A stretch of 64,000 bases of DNA from Dromiciops gliroides (lineage: Eukaryota; Chordata; Mammalia; Microbiotheria; Microbiotheriidae): NCBI RefSeq assembly GCF_019393635.1, contig NC_057866.1, positions 7,427,723-7,491,722 on the forward strand, read 5' to 3'. Within the stretch, counting starts at the first letter, position 1, and each line of letters opens with the position of its first letter. Below the pieces are notes generated by a model. The model saw nothing but the letters and a program-made list of their open reading frames with translations, made no database searches and was not told the origin of the DNA. The position numbers were made by a program, and so were the translations under genes. This document shows, piece by piece, positions 9,150-23,379 of the stretch.

Positions 9150-10740
9150 AGCCCACCCCACCTTTCCCCACAGTGAACCTCCAGCCTCTAGGTGGAGAAG
9201 TATTTGTAAGGGATCAGACAATGGTGCAATGCATGAAATAAACAAACACACCTTCTGCCTGGGATCAAAAGCCAGGAAAGATGATTGGAATAAAAAACCA
9301 TCTCATTGAAAAGTGTTCCTGACTCCGAGGGGACTTTTTGCCATCCGGTCTTTTCTTACGTAAAGGCTACCAGTAAAGACACAACTACAGGCGTGGGGGG
9401 TGGGGAGGATTGCTCCCCAGGGCATCCCACCCTATTCAGTGAGGCCCCCCCCCCGCCCGGGGGAACTGATAGAAAGTGGGAAGAAGGGATGATACAGCCT
9501 GGGGCACTATTTAGAAGGGTGGGCACAGGAGGGAAGCTCAGTTTCCTTTCTCCCCTTCCTCCCCCACCAACCCCACCTGCCCCAGACTTTGGTCTCTTTT
9601 GAAAAGCAAACAGCAAACACACTCAGAGGTTTGTTTTCCCAGCCCCTGCCTTGCCTGGGCCTGCCCACAGCGACAGAGACTATGGAAGAAACCTACTGGG
9701 GTGAGGGATGAGCCCAGGGCAGCTGGGATGTGGGTGGCTGCCCCCCTCTCCCTTCCCAAACCACAGCAAGTGTGCTGTGCCTTCCAACGTGACAACCATC
9801 CAATCTGATGGACTCAGGTGGACTCAAGTAACCCCAAGCTTCCCCCTCCTCCCTAGCAACAAGGCCCACAGTGAATCAGACATTTTGGAGCTACTGCCCA
9901 ATCTGCATGAACGACCCCCTCCGAAGAGGAGAAGGGGACTGCAGAAGGTGGGTGGAGAGATCTGGGCAGTCGGTGGGCTCTCCTAAAGGCTCCACTGATC
10001 CCCCTGGGCCCTGAGACTGGCCCATGCATCCGCAGACTTTCCTGACCCTCTTTTTCTTTAGGGCATCACCAAAGATGAACAAAGTTGATATGTTGCCTTC
10101 AGGGAGCTTACAATTGAGCAGGCTGCTGCTGGCCGAAGGCTGCTCTTCAAACGCACCCTAGCCCTGGGAAAACAGAAGTGGGGGGCTCTCCATGTGACTT
10201 GGGACAAATCACTTCCCCTGGGGGGAGGGTCACCTAGTGGGCCCATCTCTGAATGGGAGATGAATGGCCACCCAAAAGAGGATAGGAGAAACAGCATCAC
10301 CAAAGCCCCAAGAAAGGGAGGAGCATGACTGGAAGTGGAAAACAGTGAACAGTAAGAGTCAAGACCACAATAACAGGTTCGTGAAGGGCTGGGGAAAGAG
10401 GAAGCTAAGGAGGAGTGAAGAAGTCAGTCTCGTCTCCCCCCAGAGCCCAGGGGGCTGGAGGGCTTGGGGGGCAGCCATAACCCAACCCCTCCCCCATGGC
10501 CAGGGGCCCCATCTGCCTCTGTGGAGCTTGTGGGCTCGTGGCCCCCCTTTCACTTTCAGTTCATCAAGGACTTCTTGCACACAATAAGCTGCGCTTGGAA
10601 CTGGGCCCTGTGAGACAGAGATGCTCTAGACCTCACAGTCTAGAGGAGGTTCTCGTCTGAACAGCCTAGGCTGTCCCGAAGGCGGCTCCGACCTTCTGTC
10701 TTCTACAGTCTAAGATCCCTCCCAGTTCTGACAATCTACA
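9150..10740. other. TCIRG1 intron 1 / upstream, no recognised feature
   Basis: No exon with homology or clear repeat, apart from a short MIR-like scrap near 10180-10260. Open frames up to about 107 codons overlap on both strands and look like chance frames. Confidence 0.5.
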
Positions 10741-10744
10741 TTCC

Positions 10745-11035
10745 TTTTTTTTTTTCATCCTGATGTTTTTTTAAAAATTTATTAATTTAAGTTTTCAACC
10801 TTTGTTTAGATAAGATTTCCAATTTCAAATTTTTTCTCCCTGCCCCCCTCCCCTAGACAGCAGGTAATCTGATATATAACATTAAACATATTTCTGCATT
10901 AGTCATGTTATACAAGAAGAATCAGAGCAAGAAGGAAAAACCTCAAAAAAAAAAACAGCACCAACAACAAAAGAGATAGTATGGTCCAATCAGCGTCCAT
11001 ATTCCACAGTTTCAGACAGTCTGCATTCTAAGACC
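10745..11035 (-). mobile_element. LINE-1 3' end, reverse
   Basis: Reverse complement of the same marsupial L1 3' UTR seen forward at 15130-15260: AGACAGCAGGTAATCTGATA, CTGCATTAGTCATGTTATAC and AAGAAGAATCAGAGCAAGAA match in order. Confidence 0.8.
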
Positions 11036-11039
11036 CTTC

Positions 11040-12290
11040 ATTAGCTCTGATTTCCTATTAGCTGCCCCTCCAATTGCCAGCTCCCACCCCAAAATGGCCT
11101 GCAGCCAGGTGGCCCTCACTGTCCCCTCAATTCCCCAGGGCCCTTTCCCGTCTTCAGGCTTTGTCCTGGGAGGCCCCTTGCCTATCGCCCCCCCCCCACT
11201 CCAGCCACAGGGGACTGCCGGCTCTCCTCCCCTCCTCCCCTGCTCCCTCCCCAATTCCCTTTTTCTGTCTCCTCAACTCTCCCAGGTCAGCAGCCCTAAA
11301 CCCTAACAGCAGCAGCAGACTAATCTGTGAGCCCCCTGAGGCCAAGCTTGGGAGCCATTCGTCACCTACATTTTTCTGCTAGTTTTTGCTTTGATGTCAC
11401 CTACATTTTCCCTCACGTCCCTGAGTCATCCTCTACAGCAAAGAAGCAAAGAGGCAAAACCCCCAACAGCTCAGCCTAGGTACCCCCCACATCCCCCCAG
11501 GTTCACCTCCCCAGGAGGAGGCTCGGGGCCAAGCTCGCTCATAGTAATTAAACCGCCTTCAGTTTTGAAGGGTTTGCCCTTCTAGTTCTTTGTACAGTGC
11601 AGAGCCGAAGGGTGAGTCTCATGGTCTCAGGGTACAGTGGGAGGGACCGCAGGGGCCAGAAGCTCAGAGAGGGGACTAGCCCAAGGGGACCATAGTGGGG
11701 GAGGGGGAGAGGAGCCAAGTCTCCTGCCCCCCAGCCCGGCGCTGCCGTCTCTGTTCTGTCCCAATGGGGGAAGGCTGGAAAGTAACAATAAGGACACTTG
11801 CCTCGTCTGGGAAGGCTGGCCACGAAAAAGTCTTTGGGCAGCGGCTGACCTCCAGCAGCAGCAGCAGGTCAGCCTGTGACTCACCTGCCTTGGGTCTGCT
11901 TGAGTCCTAGGAGGAAAGAATGATTCTGAGAGAATCCAGGACCTTCCTCTGAGCTCAGGTGACTCTAATGGGCAGTGGCGGGGGAGGTGGGGGGAGAAGA
12001 GGAAGAACTTGTAACTTAGCGGGGCAGTGTGGGGCAGTGAGCGCCGACTGCACTGGGAGCCGGGGCCCCGGGTTCTAGGCCTGGGACACCCCTGAGAGCT
12101 GTAAGTTGGGAAAGTCCCATTTCCTCTACGCGCTTGGAGCAACTTCTGCAAAATGCCGAGAGCTAGCTATGTCATCTCCTGGCCAAGTGAGCAGCGGCTG
12201 GGAGATCTCCCAGGGCAGGAAGGGGCAGACGCACCTCGGAGGCCATCTGGTCCTCTGACATCCCCGGCAGAGACCATGGCGACCCCCCCC
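11040..12290. other. Upstream region of TCIRG1, mostly unique
   Basis: GC-rich, with a diverged MIR scrap at about 12040-12125. No recognised exon. It grades into the CpG-rich block at 12.3-12.9 kb, which includes a C-run at 12286-12299. Confidence 0.5.
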
Positions 12291-12593
12291 CCCCCCCCCG
12301 CCTGCTCTCTTCTCTCCCCGCCTCGCTCCCTTAACTCTAGCTCCGAGTCCCCCGGAGCTCCAGAGCCTCCAAAGCCCTGCGATTATTCTCCCCATTTTCG
12401 AACGAGGAAACTGAGGTTTGGTGGGGGCAGGAGGGGAAGACTTTGCCAGGGGCATCGAGGAGCTGAGCTTGGAATTGGACCCTGGTCTCCGAACTCTCAC
12501 TCATCCCAGGGTCTTGGGGTGGGTCTGGGGAGGAGGAGGGGGAGGGCGGGAGGGGTGGGATGCGCATCCTGATCCCGTCCCGGCCCCACTTAC

Positions 12594-12760
12594 CCAGCCC
12601 GCTCGCTGCTCCCACCGGCTCCGGCCCCGGCCCCGGCCCCAACCCCAACCTCGGCCCGTTCCGGCTTCTCCACTCCTCGGTGCGATCCGTGGCCACGGGA
12701 GGGAGGATCCAACTTCTGCCTGGCTGCGCGGCCAGTCTGCGGGTGGGGCAGGTCCCAGGG
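12594..12760 (-). promoter_or_regulatory. TCIRG1: Candidate TCIRG1 promoter and non-coding exon 1
   Basis: The most GC-rich stretch upstream of TCIRG1 (about 12.3-12.9 kb) is rich in CpG and lacks repeats. On the minus strand it contains GCTGG followed by a strong donor GTAAGTGG (intron from 12593 downward). A non-coding first exon is required because coding exon 1 begins at an acceptor only four bases before the ATG. The upstream limit is a guess; transcript data would be needed to set it. Confidence 0.45.
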
Positions 12761-12924
12761 AGGGGAGCGAATGGGGAGGGACCGCCCCCAACACCGCTTC
12801 CTTCGGGGAAGCTCGGCCCCTCCCCCGGCTCCTCCTCCGGCTCCTGCCCCGCGCATTCGGTCAGGCCCAGAGGCCCTGAGTGCCGCAGCCACCAGCCTGA
12901 GAACGGGCTCCCTGGCCCGCCGGG

Positions 12925-13240
12925 ACCCATGACTTAGGGCAGAGCTGGGAGGGCCCTTACGGACCATCCAGTCCAGAAGAGGAAACTGAGGCCCGGGGGT
13001 GGGAGGTGGGGAAATAGATGGCAGAGTCAGGGAGGGCTGTGGGGCCCTGAAGGACAGACACATCCTGAGCTGAGGGAGCTCAGAGAACATCTGGTTAACC
13101 GCACTCTCACCCAGCCCTATTCAAACCACCAAGGAGTATTTATTAGGCACCTACTGTGTGCCAGGCCTGGGGATACAGGGACCGAGCATGAAGGGGATAG
13201 GGAACTGCCCTTGTAATGGAGGAGTCAATGGAGGATATAC
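12925..13240 (-). mobile_element. MIR-like and tail-type repeat scraps
   Basis: GAGGAAACTGAGGCCCGGGG is a reversed MIR CORE; TATTTATTAGGCACCTACTG TGTGCCAGGC is the common end of an old interspersed repeat. Confidence 0.6.
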
Positions 13241-13248
13241 ATATCTCA

Positions 13249-13250
<2 letters not shown>

Positions 13251-13309
<59 letters not shown>
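13251..13309. repeat. (CA)n microsatellite
   Basis: About 29 uninterrupted CA units, directly abutting the RTE-tailed SINE. Confidence 0.97.
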
Positions 13310-13311
<2 letters not shown>

Positions 13312-13530
13312 TAGAACACCTGCCCAGAGTCAGGAAGACCTGAATTCAAATTCAGACACTACTAGCTGTGTGACCCTGAGCAAGTTGCTTATTGTTCACC
13401 TCAGTTTCCTCATCTGTAAAATGAGCTGAAGAAGGAGATGGCAAACCACTGCAGTATTTCTGCCAAGAAAACCCCAAACGGGGTCACAAAGAGTCGGACA
13501 CAACTGAAGAATATATACATTATATAAAAT
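13310..13530 (+). mobile_element. RTE-tailed tRNA-SINE (RTESINE1-like)
   Basis: A tRNA-like head (GACCTGAATTCAAATTCAGA) and CORE (CTCAGTTTCCTCATCTGTAA) lead to GAGCTGAAGAAGGAGATGGC, GTATTTCTGCCAAGAAAACC and the RTE/Bov-B-type end GGGTCACAAAGAGTCGGACA. The 3' end shows mobilisation by an RTE LINE. Confidence 0.85.
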
Positions 13531-14334
13531 GTGGAAGCATGAATATGAAGTGAATGGATACAAAAATATACAAAGCAGTTAAATAAGGGGGGGAGAGGCT
13601 TCAGGCAGAAGGTGGTACTCAGGCTTGAGGAGGCCCCCCGGGGATGGGGGTGGGGCAGTAGGCTGGGATTTCATCCGTAGAAGGGACTTGGGAGAAGACA
13701 TTCCTACTCAGGCCATAGAATCAGCCTGGTTTTGTAGTGAGCTCCCAGACCCATCCACCCACCAGAAGGCCAGACCAGATTAGGGCTTGGGGTTGACATC
13801 TATCTGCCCTGAGGGTGCAGCTTCTTAATGCTCCTGTCAGTGAGACTGCTGGGAAAACTGGATGATAGTATGACAGAAACTAGGCATAGACCAACATCTT
13901 ACACCATATACCAAAATAAGGTAAAAAATGAGTCCATGATTTAGTCACAAAGGGTGATACTATAGGTAAATTAGGAGAGGAAGGAATAGCTTACCTCTCA
14001 AATCTATGGAGAAGAATTTATGACCAAACAAGAGATAGAGAATATTGTGAAATGCAGGATGGATGATTTTGATAACATTAAATTAAAAAGGTTTTGTACA
14101 AACAGAAGCAATGCAGCCAAAATTAGAAGGGGAGCAGAAAGCTGGGAAACAATTTTTACAGCCAGTATTTCTGATAAAGGCCTCATTTCTGAAATATATA
14201 GGGAACTAAATCAAATTCATAAGAATGCAAGTCATTCCCCAGTTGAGAAATGGTCAAAAAATATGAACAGGAAGTTTTCAGATGAAGAAATCAGAGCTAT
14301 CTACAGTCATATGAAAAAATGCTCTAAATCACTA

Positions 14335-14487
14335 ATTTTTTTTGGGGGGGGGGCTGGGCCAATGAGGGTTAAGTGACTTGCCCAGGGTCACACAGCTAGT
14401 AAGTGTCAAGTGTCTGAGGTCGGATTTGAACTCAGGTCCTCCTGAATCCAGGGCCGGTGCTCTATCCATGGTGCCAACTAGCTGCCC
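14335..14487 (-). mobile_element. Marsupial tRNA-SINE inside L1
   Basis: Reverse full-length copy. Target duplication CTCTAAATCACTA occurs before it (near 14322) and after it (from 14488). Confidence 0.95.
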
Positions 14488-15313
14488 TCTAAATCACTAT
14501 TGATTAGAGAAATACAAATTAAAACAACTCTGAGGTACCACCTCACACCTATCAGATTGGCTAATATGATAAAAAAAAGAAAATAATAAATGTTGGAAAA
14601 TCTGTGGAAAAATTGGAACACTGACGCATTGTTGGTGGAATTGTGAACTGATCCAACCATTCTGGAGAGCAATTTGGAACTATGCCCAAAGCGTTATGGA
14701 GCTGTGCATACCCTTTGGCCCAGTAATACCACTACTAAGTCTGTATCCCAAAGAGATCATAAAGAGAGGGGAAAGACCCATGTGTACAAAAATATTTATA
14801 GTTGCTCACTTTGTGGTGGCGAAGAATTAGAAATCAATTGGGGAATGGCTGAACAAGTTGTGGTATATGAATGTCATGAAATACTATTGTGCTGTAAGAA
14901 ACGAGCAGGCAAATTGCAGAAAAACCTGGAAAGACATTTAATGGACTGATGCTGAGTGAAGTGAGCAGAACCAGAAGGCCATTGTACACAGTAACAGCAA
15001 CATTGTATGATGATCAACTGGGATAGACTAAGCTCTTCTCAGCAATACAATAATCCAAGACAATTTCAAAGGACTCGTGATGGAAAATGCTCTCGACTTC
15101 CAGAAAAAAGAACTGTGGAATCTGAATGCAGATTGAACCAGACTCTTTCTACTTTTTTCTTTTCTTTTTTGAGGTTCTCTTTTGTTCCGATTCTTCTTTC
15201 ACGACATGACTAATTGTACATATATGACCTATATCAGATTGCTTTCTGTCTTGGAGAAGGGAGAGGAAAGGAGAAAAATTTGGAACTAAAAATCTTATAA
15301 AAACACAAATGTT

Positions 15314-15490
15314 GGGGCAGCTAGGTGGTGCAGTGGATAGAGCACCGGTCCTGAAGTCAGGAGTACCTGAGTTCGAATGTGGCCTCAGACACTTAACACT
15401 TACTAGCTGTGTGACCTTGGGCAAGTCACTTAACCCCAATTGCCTCACTAAAAAAATAATAATAAAAAAACCAAAAACCAAAAAAACCCC
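15314..15490 (+). mobile_element. Marsupial tRNA-SINE inside L1
   Basis: Forward full-length copy with an A-rich tail. Exact target duplication CACAAATGTT at 15304-15313 and 15491-15500. Confidence 0.96.
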
Positions 15491-15799
15491 CACAAATGTT
15501 GAAAACTATCTTTACATGTAACTGGGAAATAATAAAATACTTTTATGATTAAAAGAAAAGAACCCCTGGCCCAGGTCAACCTTCTAATGTTACAGATGGG
15601 GAAAATGAGGCCCATCGAGGTCAGGTGACTAACCCCCAGTTAAGTGGCAAGCTGGGTCTCCAAACCAGCTGCTCCATCTCCCAGTGCAATGGGCTGGTGA
15701 TTACCCTCCCTCCTCTATGGCTGCAGAGCCTCTAGAGCTGCAGGCCCGTTGTCCTTGGAGTGCAAGGATCCGCCAGGAGGGCTCCTCACCTTCTTTTCC

Positions 15800-16135
15800 G
15801 TTTCTCCTCTCCTAATAGCTGTTCCCGGGATCTTCACAATGTCGTTGGTGCTGTATCAGTTATTCTCATGGTTCTGCTCCCTTCCCTCTGACACCATCCC
15901 CATTCATCATTTCCTACAGCACAATAGAGTTCCCCCACCCTCCTATACCATAACGTTCAGCCATTCCCTAGTTGATGGGCATCCCCAGGCTGTAAATGTG
16001 TTTGTACTGGTGGGTTCTTTTCCTCCTTCTTTGATCATTTTGGGTTTAGACCTAATAGAGGATGCTGCTGGGTCAAAGGGTATGCAGTTTAATAGCTTTT
16101 TGGGCATAGCTGCAGAAAGACCCTAATGCCCCCCA
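15800..16135 (-). mobile_element. LINE-1 fragment, reverse
   Basis: CATTCCCTAGTTGATGGGCA, TTTGTACTGGTGGGTTCTTT and CTGCTGGGTCAAAGGGTATG are the reverse complement of the L1 segment seen forward at 14690-14860. Confidence 0.8.
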
Positions 16136-16254
16136 AGGGTGCATTAAAAACTTGGTGACTTCTCTGTGATCTTCACTACCACCCAGAGGTGTGTGTGTGT
16201 AGGGGGGTGAGAGTGTGTGTGTATGTTCCCTTACTTCAGAGAGGACATTTGGGG

Positions 16255-16400
16255 CTCAGAAAAGGGAAATGAACTGGGAAGGAGGAGACCTGGGGCCCCA
16301 CTTGGGCTGCCTTTGCCAAGCCATGGACTCACTCTGCTACCCTGGGCAAGTCCCTTCAATGTTTCAAGCCCCAGTTTCATCTTTAAAAGCCAACTTTTCG
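16255..16400 (+). mobile_element. MIR fragment
   Basis: GACCTGGGGCCCCACTTGGG, ACCCTGGGCAAGTCCCTTCA, CAAGCCCCAGTTTCATCTTT: diverged MIR order. Confidence 0.6.
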
Positions 16401-16449
16401 GAGTTGTTACCAAGGAGCAAATCAATGGCCTTTGTAATTTCACAAGTGA

Positions 16450-16930
16450 TTTAAACTGGGGCAGCATCTTTGAGATCTTCCAGTCTCCAAGTCCCTCATT
16501 TTACAGTTTGGGAAAGTGAAGCACAGAGAGTGACTCCCCCAGGGTCACACAGCTTGTAACCAGCAGGTCCTCAGTTCTTGGGTGAAGGACCATCCACTGT
16601 ACAAGACCAAGTCAAGCTTCTCCAGTACCAAGTCTGGGCAAGATGCTTGGGGAAGAGGGCCCTGTGTAGAGTGACTCCAGGAGCAGAGAGAAAACCTAAG
16701 CTAACCTTTACACAGCACCCACTATGTGCCAGGCATTGTGTTAAGCTCTTTAGGATGATCACTCCTGGGTTCTCACAACCCCGTGAGGTGGGTGCTATTA
16801 TGAGCCTCGTTTTACAATTGGGGAAACTGAGGCAAATAGAGGTGAAGTGATTTGCCCAAGATCACGCAGCTAAGAAGTGCCTGAGGTCAGATGTGAACTC
16901 AGGTCTTCCTGAATCCAGACCCAGCCTTTC
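16450..16930 (-). mobile_element. Two reversed CORE-SINEs (MIR/Mar1)
   Basis: First copy about 16450-16570 (CATTTTACAGTTTGGGAAAG, GGGTCACACAGCTTGTAACC). Second about 16690-16930 (CACTATGTGCCAGGCATTGT, GGGGAAACTGAGGCAAATAG, GATCACGCAGCTAAGAAGTG). Confidence 0.8.
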
Positions 16931-16939
16931 TCCCCTGCT

Positions 16940-17900
16940 CTAAAGTTACCCATTCTAGTCCTACCACATGAAAGTGGAGTGACCTTGCACAAGTCCCTTA
17001 AATTTGCTGGGCCTCCACTTTTCTGTCAAACAAGCGGGTGACCTCAATAGCTCCTCAGGGGCTTTTGAATGAGCCCAAGTCATTCTATAACCTCTGGTCA
17101 TTCTGGGAACAGGGGGGAGAAGGGGGATGTGAGGTCAGCCATGATCTTGCCCCCTCCAGGATCCTCCTGCACGTGTAGATCTCCTACCCCCTTTCTCTGC
17201 CTTCTGAGTAATTCCCAGGTTCAGGGGCTCTGACGGTGTTTCCTTGGGGTCCCAGCTGACACAGCAGAGCCTCCTCTCTGCTTACGTACGAGGCTGTAGC
17301 ACTTGGGCTCTCCCCTCATCCTCCTGGCCCTAACTCCCTTCTCCACAGCTCAGTGACTTGTGTATAGGGCCGGATCCCCTCCCTCCTTTGTAAGAGCCCT
17401 GAAGGCAGGCCGGTGTTTCCTCACCAGCACAGCGGGGGCTTTGATAATGGCCATCAAGAGCATCCTGAGCTTTGAAGTACGATAGAAATGCCAGTGATGA
17501 TGGCAACGATGACTCATGATTATTGCCCAAGACATGGGGAAACTGGGGCTCTGCTTCCCTTGCAGGTATCTCTGCTGCTGTCCTTTGTCCGGGCTGGGAT
17601 CAGCAGCCCCTCCACTCGTGGCAGCTTGAACAGGGGGGGGCCCAGGTGACCTTTGAATTGGGCTTGGGGACAAGGAGACAGGAACATGCAACGACAATGC
17701 ACAGAACCCAACCTTTACTCCTAGTCAGCTGACACAAGCTCCGAGGTCTGGTTACTGGATGTGCCCTATTTGGGTTTTCCGACTTGCCTCTGGGGTGAGG
17801 GGAGCACCCACAGGACTCCCCCCCCACCCTGTGGCATAGGGTGTTGATGCCCTGAGGCTTTCTTCCTCCAAGTCCCCCAAGCTGTGTCATCTTCGATGCC
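16940..17900. other. Intergenic TCIRG1-NDUFS8, mostly unique
   Basis: A MIR scrap near 16970-17100, otherwise no recognised exon or repeat. Confidence 0.5.
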
Positions 17901-17919
17901 CATAGGCAGCCCCTGCATT

Positions 17920-18210
17920 GTTTCTCCTCCCCCCCACATTGTTAGCCCCCTGGTGTAATGCTCTTCCCTTGTCTGCCTCCAGCCTCCCCTGAAGCCCCAG
18001 CTGAAGCCCCACCTCCCCCAGGAAGCCTTTCCACATCCTGCTGAATTCTAGGGCCTTCCCTCGGTTGCCCATCTTCTGTTCATCCTGGGCACAGCTTGCT
18101 TGTGTGAGCTGTTTGCATTGGACCAGAAACTCCCTGAGGGCAGGGGCTGATTCTTGTCTCTTGGATCAGTGCCAGGCGCATAGTAGGTACTTAGTAAAGA
18201 AGTGCTTGTT
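17920..18210 (+). mobile_element. L2/L3-like LINE 3' end
   Basis: CTTTCCACATCCTGCTGAAT, CTCCCTGAGGGCAGGGGCTG, then GGCGCATAGTAGGTACTTAG: 3' UTR order of CR1-clade LINEs. Confidence 0.7.
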
Positions 18211-18364
18211 GGCCGATGGGTTTCCCCTCAGGACCAGGCTCTCGTCCAGGACCCCTTTATTCCCCACTGATCCCATGTCACCTCTGGCTGTATTCATCAC
18301 ACCTGTGCCTGTCACACCCAGAATCTTAGAGTGGAGGTGGCAGAGGCCTCAGCAGCCCCCATGA

Positions 18365-18597
18365 TGATAACTAGCACTTCCAAAGCAGCAAAGCACTTTA
18401 TGAATATCATCTTATTTTATGACCCCGCCCAGGTGCTGTTATTCTCACTTTACAGCTGAGGAAAGAGGCCAAGGTCAAATGACTTGCTCAGGATCACACA
18501 GTCAGTATCTATCTGAAGCTACATTTGAACTTGAGTCTTCCTGAGCCCAGGACCAGTGCTCTATCACCCACTAGGCCCCCTAGTTAGCTGCCTACCA
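18365..18597 (-). mobile_element. CORE-SINE (Mar1-like), reverse
   Basis: AAGCACTTTATGAATATCAT, CTTTACAGCTGAGGAAAGAG, TGACTTGCTCAGGATCACAC, then a SINE-head region ending CTAGTTAGCTGCC. Confidence 0.75.
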
Positions 18598-18599
18598 TG

Positions 18600-19520
18600 C
18601 AGAGAGAATTAATTCCTATTAGAATATAGCCACAGTGGTCCAGCCTTTACTGAAAACCCTACAAAGAGGGAGCCCCTGTCCACTTTGGGCCAGCTCCAAC
18701 CAGCAGAGCGTTCTTCCTGACCCCCAGCCCAAACTGCCCTGTTTGCACCTGCCCCCAATTCTGCCACCCCTCCTTCACCCAACAGCTCCTCAGTCACCTA
18801 AGGGCCCCCCGAGTGCCCCCAACCCCATCTTCTCCAGGCCCAACATCCTCCTTTCCCTGTCCTTAAGGTGGATGGACCTAGGGCCCTTCCCACTCTCCGA
18901 ATCAGACAGGAGGCTAGTACAGGGCAGGTCTGTTCCCAGGGCCCAGGACCACAGAGTTGAGGCTTAACAAAGGTTTCTGGACAGGCTCTTTCCTTTCCCT
19001 GCAGCCGGCGCACCCTCCCTTTCTCCTCTACCCACAGACACTGTGGCCACCCTTCAAGGCCTCGCGGAAGCTCCTCACCCTCAGCGGCTCCCTCGCTCCT
19101 TCCTATTCACAAGGCACTCAGCCAGGGCTCCCTGACCTGGCTGACCATTTCCTCCTGGTTCTGGTCCCGGCTGGACCATGCCAGGAGGTTCTGGATAAGA
19201 AGGCCCGCCTGTGGGCCCCCATGCCCACAGCTCCTCCCCATCCTGCCCGAGCGCACCTGCTCTTCCTTCAGCCTGTTCCTCTGGAAGGAATGCCCCGATC
19301 TTGCTCTTCAATGAGATTTCATGGGGGTGGGGAACCCTCTCCTACCAACGTAGAGGGGCCGACCCGCCCCAAATCACCGGGGCCTTCCTGACACCAAGGC
19401 TGCCCTCCTTGCAGACCTGAGAGCACGTGCTAAGGGCGACCTTTAGGGATGGATTGGACTCTATGGGCCCAGTGAAGCCCCGGCCCCCCGGAGAGTCATG
19501 TCCCCAGCTCTGCCCAGTGA
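18600..19520. other. Sequence downstream of NDUFS8, no recognised feature
   Basis: GC-rich unique sequence past the NDUFS8 polyA site. Open frames up to 144 codons are unsupported. Confidence 0.5.
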
Positions 19521-19543
19521 GACGCCGGCACACATTTCTAGGC

Positions 19544-19549
19544 TTTATT
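19544..19549 (-). terminator. NDUFS8: NDUFS8 polyadenylation signal AATAAA
   Basis: TTTATT on the plus strand reads AATAAA on the minus strand, 98 bases past the stop codon. This gives a short 3' UTR ending near 19525, as expected for this gene. Confidence 0.85.
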
Positions 19550-19646
19550 CCAAGGGGCCCAGACCGAGGGCAGCTGCTGCCCTTGGACCAGATGGGGCGT
19601 GAGGGAAGTGTTGGGGCATGAGGGGAGTGTCACAGGAGCTGGGGCT

Positions 19647-22435
<2,789 letters not shown>

Positions 22436-22560
22436 CTGGGAAGAGGAGGGGGAGCCACGGTCAATAAAAGGTCCTGCAGGAGCCCTGAGCCCCAGCTTCT
22501 ATGGGGTCCTCGTGAGTCTGCTCTACTGACTGAGCCCGCCTTTGGCAGCCTGGGTGCCAC

Positions 22561-22652
22561 TACTCATTCATTCATTCATTCATTCGCTCACTTGTTCATT
22601 CACCTGTTCATTAATTCCTTTACTCATCCATTCATCCATCCATCCATTCCTT
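22561..22652. repeat. (CATT)n / (CATC)n microsatellite
   Basis: Degenerate tetranucleotide array in the first NDUFS8 intron, between leader exon and coding exon 1. Confidence 0.9.
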
Positions 22653-23266
22653 CCTTCCCTCCTCCCCTGGCTCGCTCAGGTGCGCAGGCCGTGAGCCAGG
22701 TGAGGAGCTGCCTGTCAGAACTGGAGGGCATCGAGGAGGACCCTGGACCCCTGGAAGCCCCGAGGGGCGGGGGGGGCTTCTGCCCTGTCCGGACCCCCTG
22801 CTGGGAAGGGAGGGAAGATGCCCTTGGAGAGTGTCCACTGTGTGCCCGGCACAGCCAAGCGGGGAAGGGGCCGCGAGAGCAGGGGAGGGGGTCGCCCCAT
22901 TAGGGGTCGGGGGCCCGGCTCCGCTCGTGACCTTGGACGGGTCCCCTTCCGGTCCCTTGGAACCGAGCCTTGTCTCCCGAGCTGAGAAGCAGGGGAGGGG
23001 TGAGAAAGACCCGGGGTGACTGGGGAGGCAGAGGAGATACGTCGTGACCCTCGCCCCCTGACCCCAGCCGGGCTCCTGCCCCCAGTCCGGCCGCGCGCAT
23101 GGCGCATGCGCAATGTCAGGGTGACCCTCATGCTTGCATCCCGAAAGACGGCTAGAGCGGCCTCCTGTGCGGCCCAGCCGGAGCAAGGACGCCCGGCCCT
23201 AGGTCGGCCCCAGCCCCGCGCTGCTCCCTTCCCTTCCTTACCCTCCCGGGCCAGCTGAGCACCCAC

Positions 23267-23330
23267 CTTGAGCAAGAGCCGCCGGCGATGCCGCCGCCAC
23301 CACTACCTCTGCCACCACCACAGTTGAGCC
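23267..23330 (-). promoter_or_regulatory. NDUFS8: NDUFS8 non-coding exon 1 (upstream limit estimated)
   Basis: On the minus strand a GC-rich leader ends TTGCTCAAG followed by donor GTGGGT (23261-23266). Coding exon 1 starts at an acceptor with no room for a 5' UTR, so a separate leader exon is needed, and this is the only good donor within the CpG-rich block. The cap site is probably near 23320-23340. Confidence 0.65.
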
Positions 23331-23379
23331 TCAGACTTGGGTCGGTCAGCTGGAGGCGGGGCCACTGTCGCCGCCTGGC

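Larger units (their letters stand above)
13845..15545 (+). mobile_element. LINE-1 3' end (marsupial), split by two SINEs
   Basis: About 1.35 kb of L1 3' region: ACCAACATCTTACACCATAT near the start, TTGTTGGTGGAATTGTGAAC, CAGTAATACCACTACTAAGT, GAGTGAAGTGAGCAGAACCA, ending TTGAAAACTATCTTTACATG and an AATAAAATAC end. Stops and gaps show it is dead. SINEs at 14335-14487 and 15314-15490 interrupt it. Confidence 0.9.

Noticed and set aside
12337-12930. 197-codon minus-strand open frame in the CpG-rich block
   Set aside because: Pro/Gly/Arg-rich low-complexity translation of a GC-rich promoter; no homology.
14020-14376. 118-codon plus-strand open frame
   Set aside because: Lies in the LINE-1 3' region and runs into an inserted SINE.
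22632-23275. 184-186-codon minus-strand frames in the NDUFS8 5' region
   Set aside because: They overlap the leader intron and CpG-rich promoter and do not match NDUFS8 or any recognised protein.
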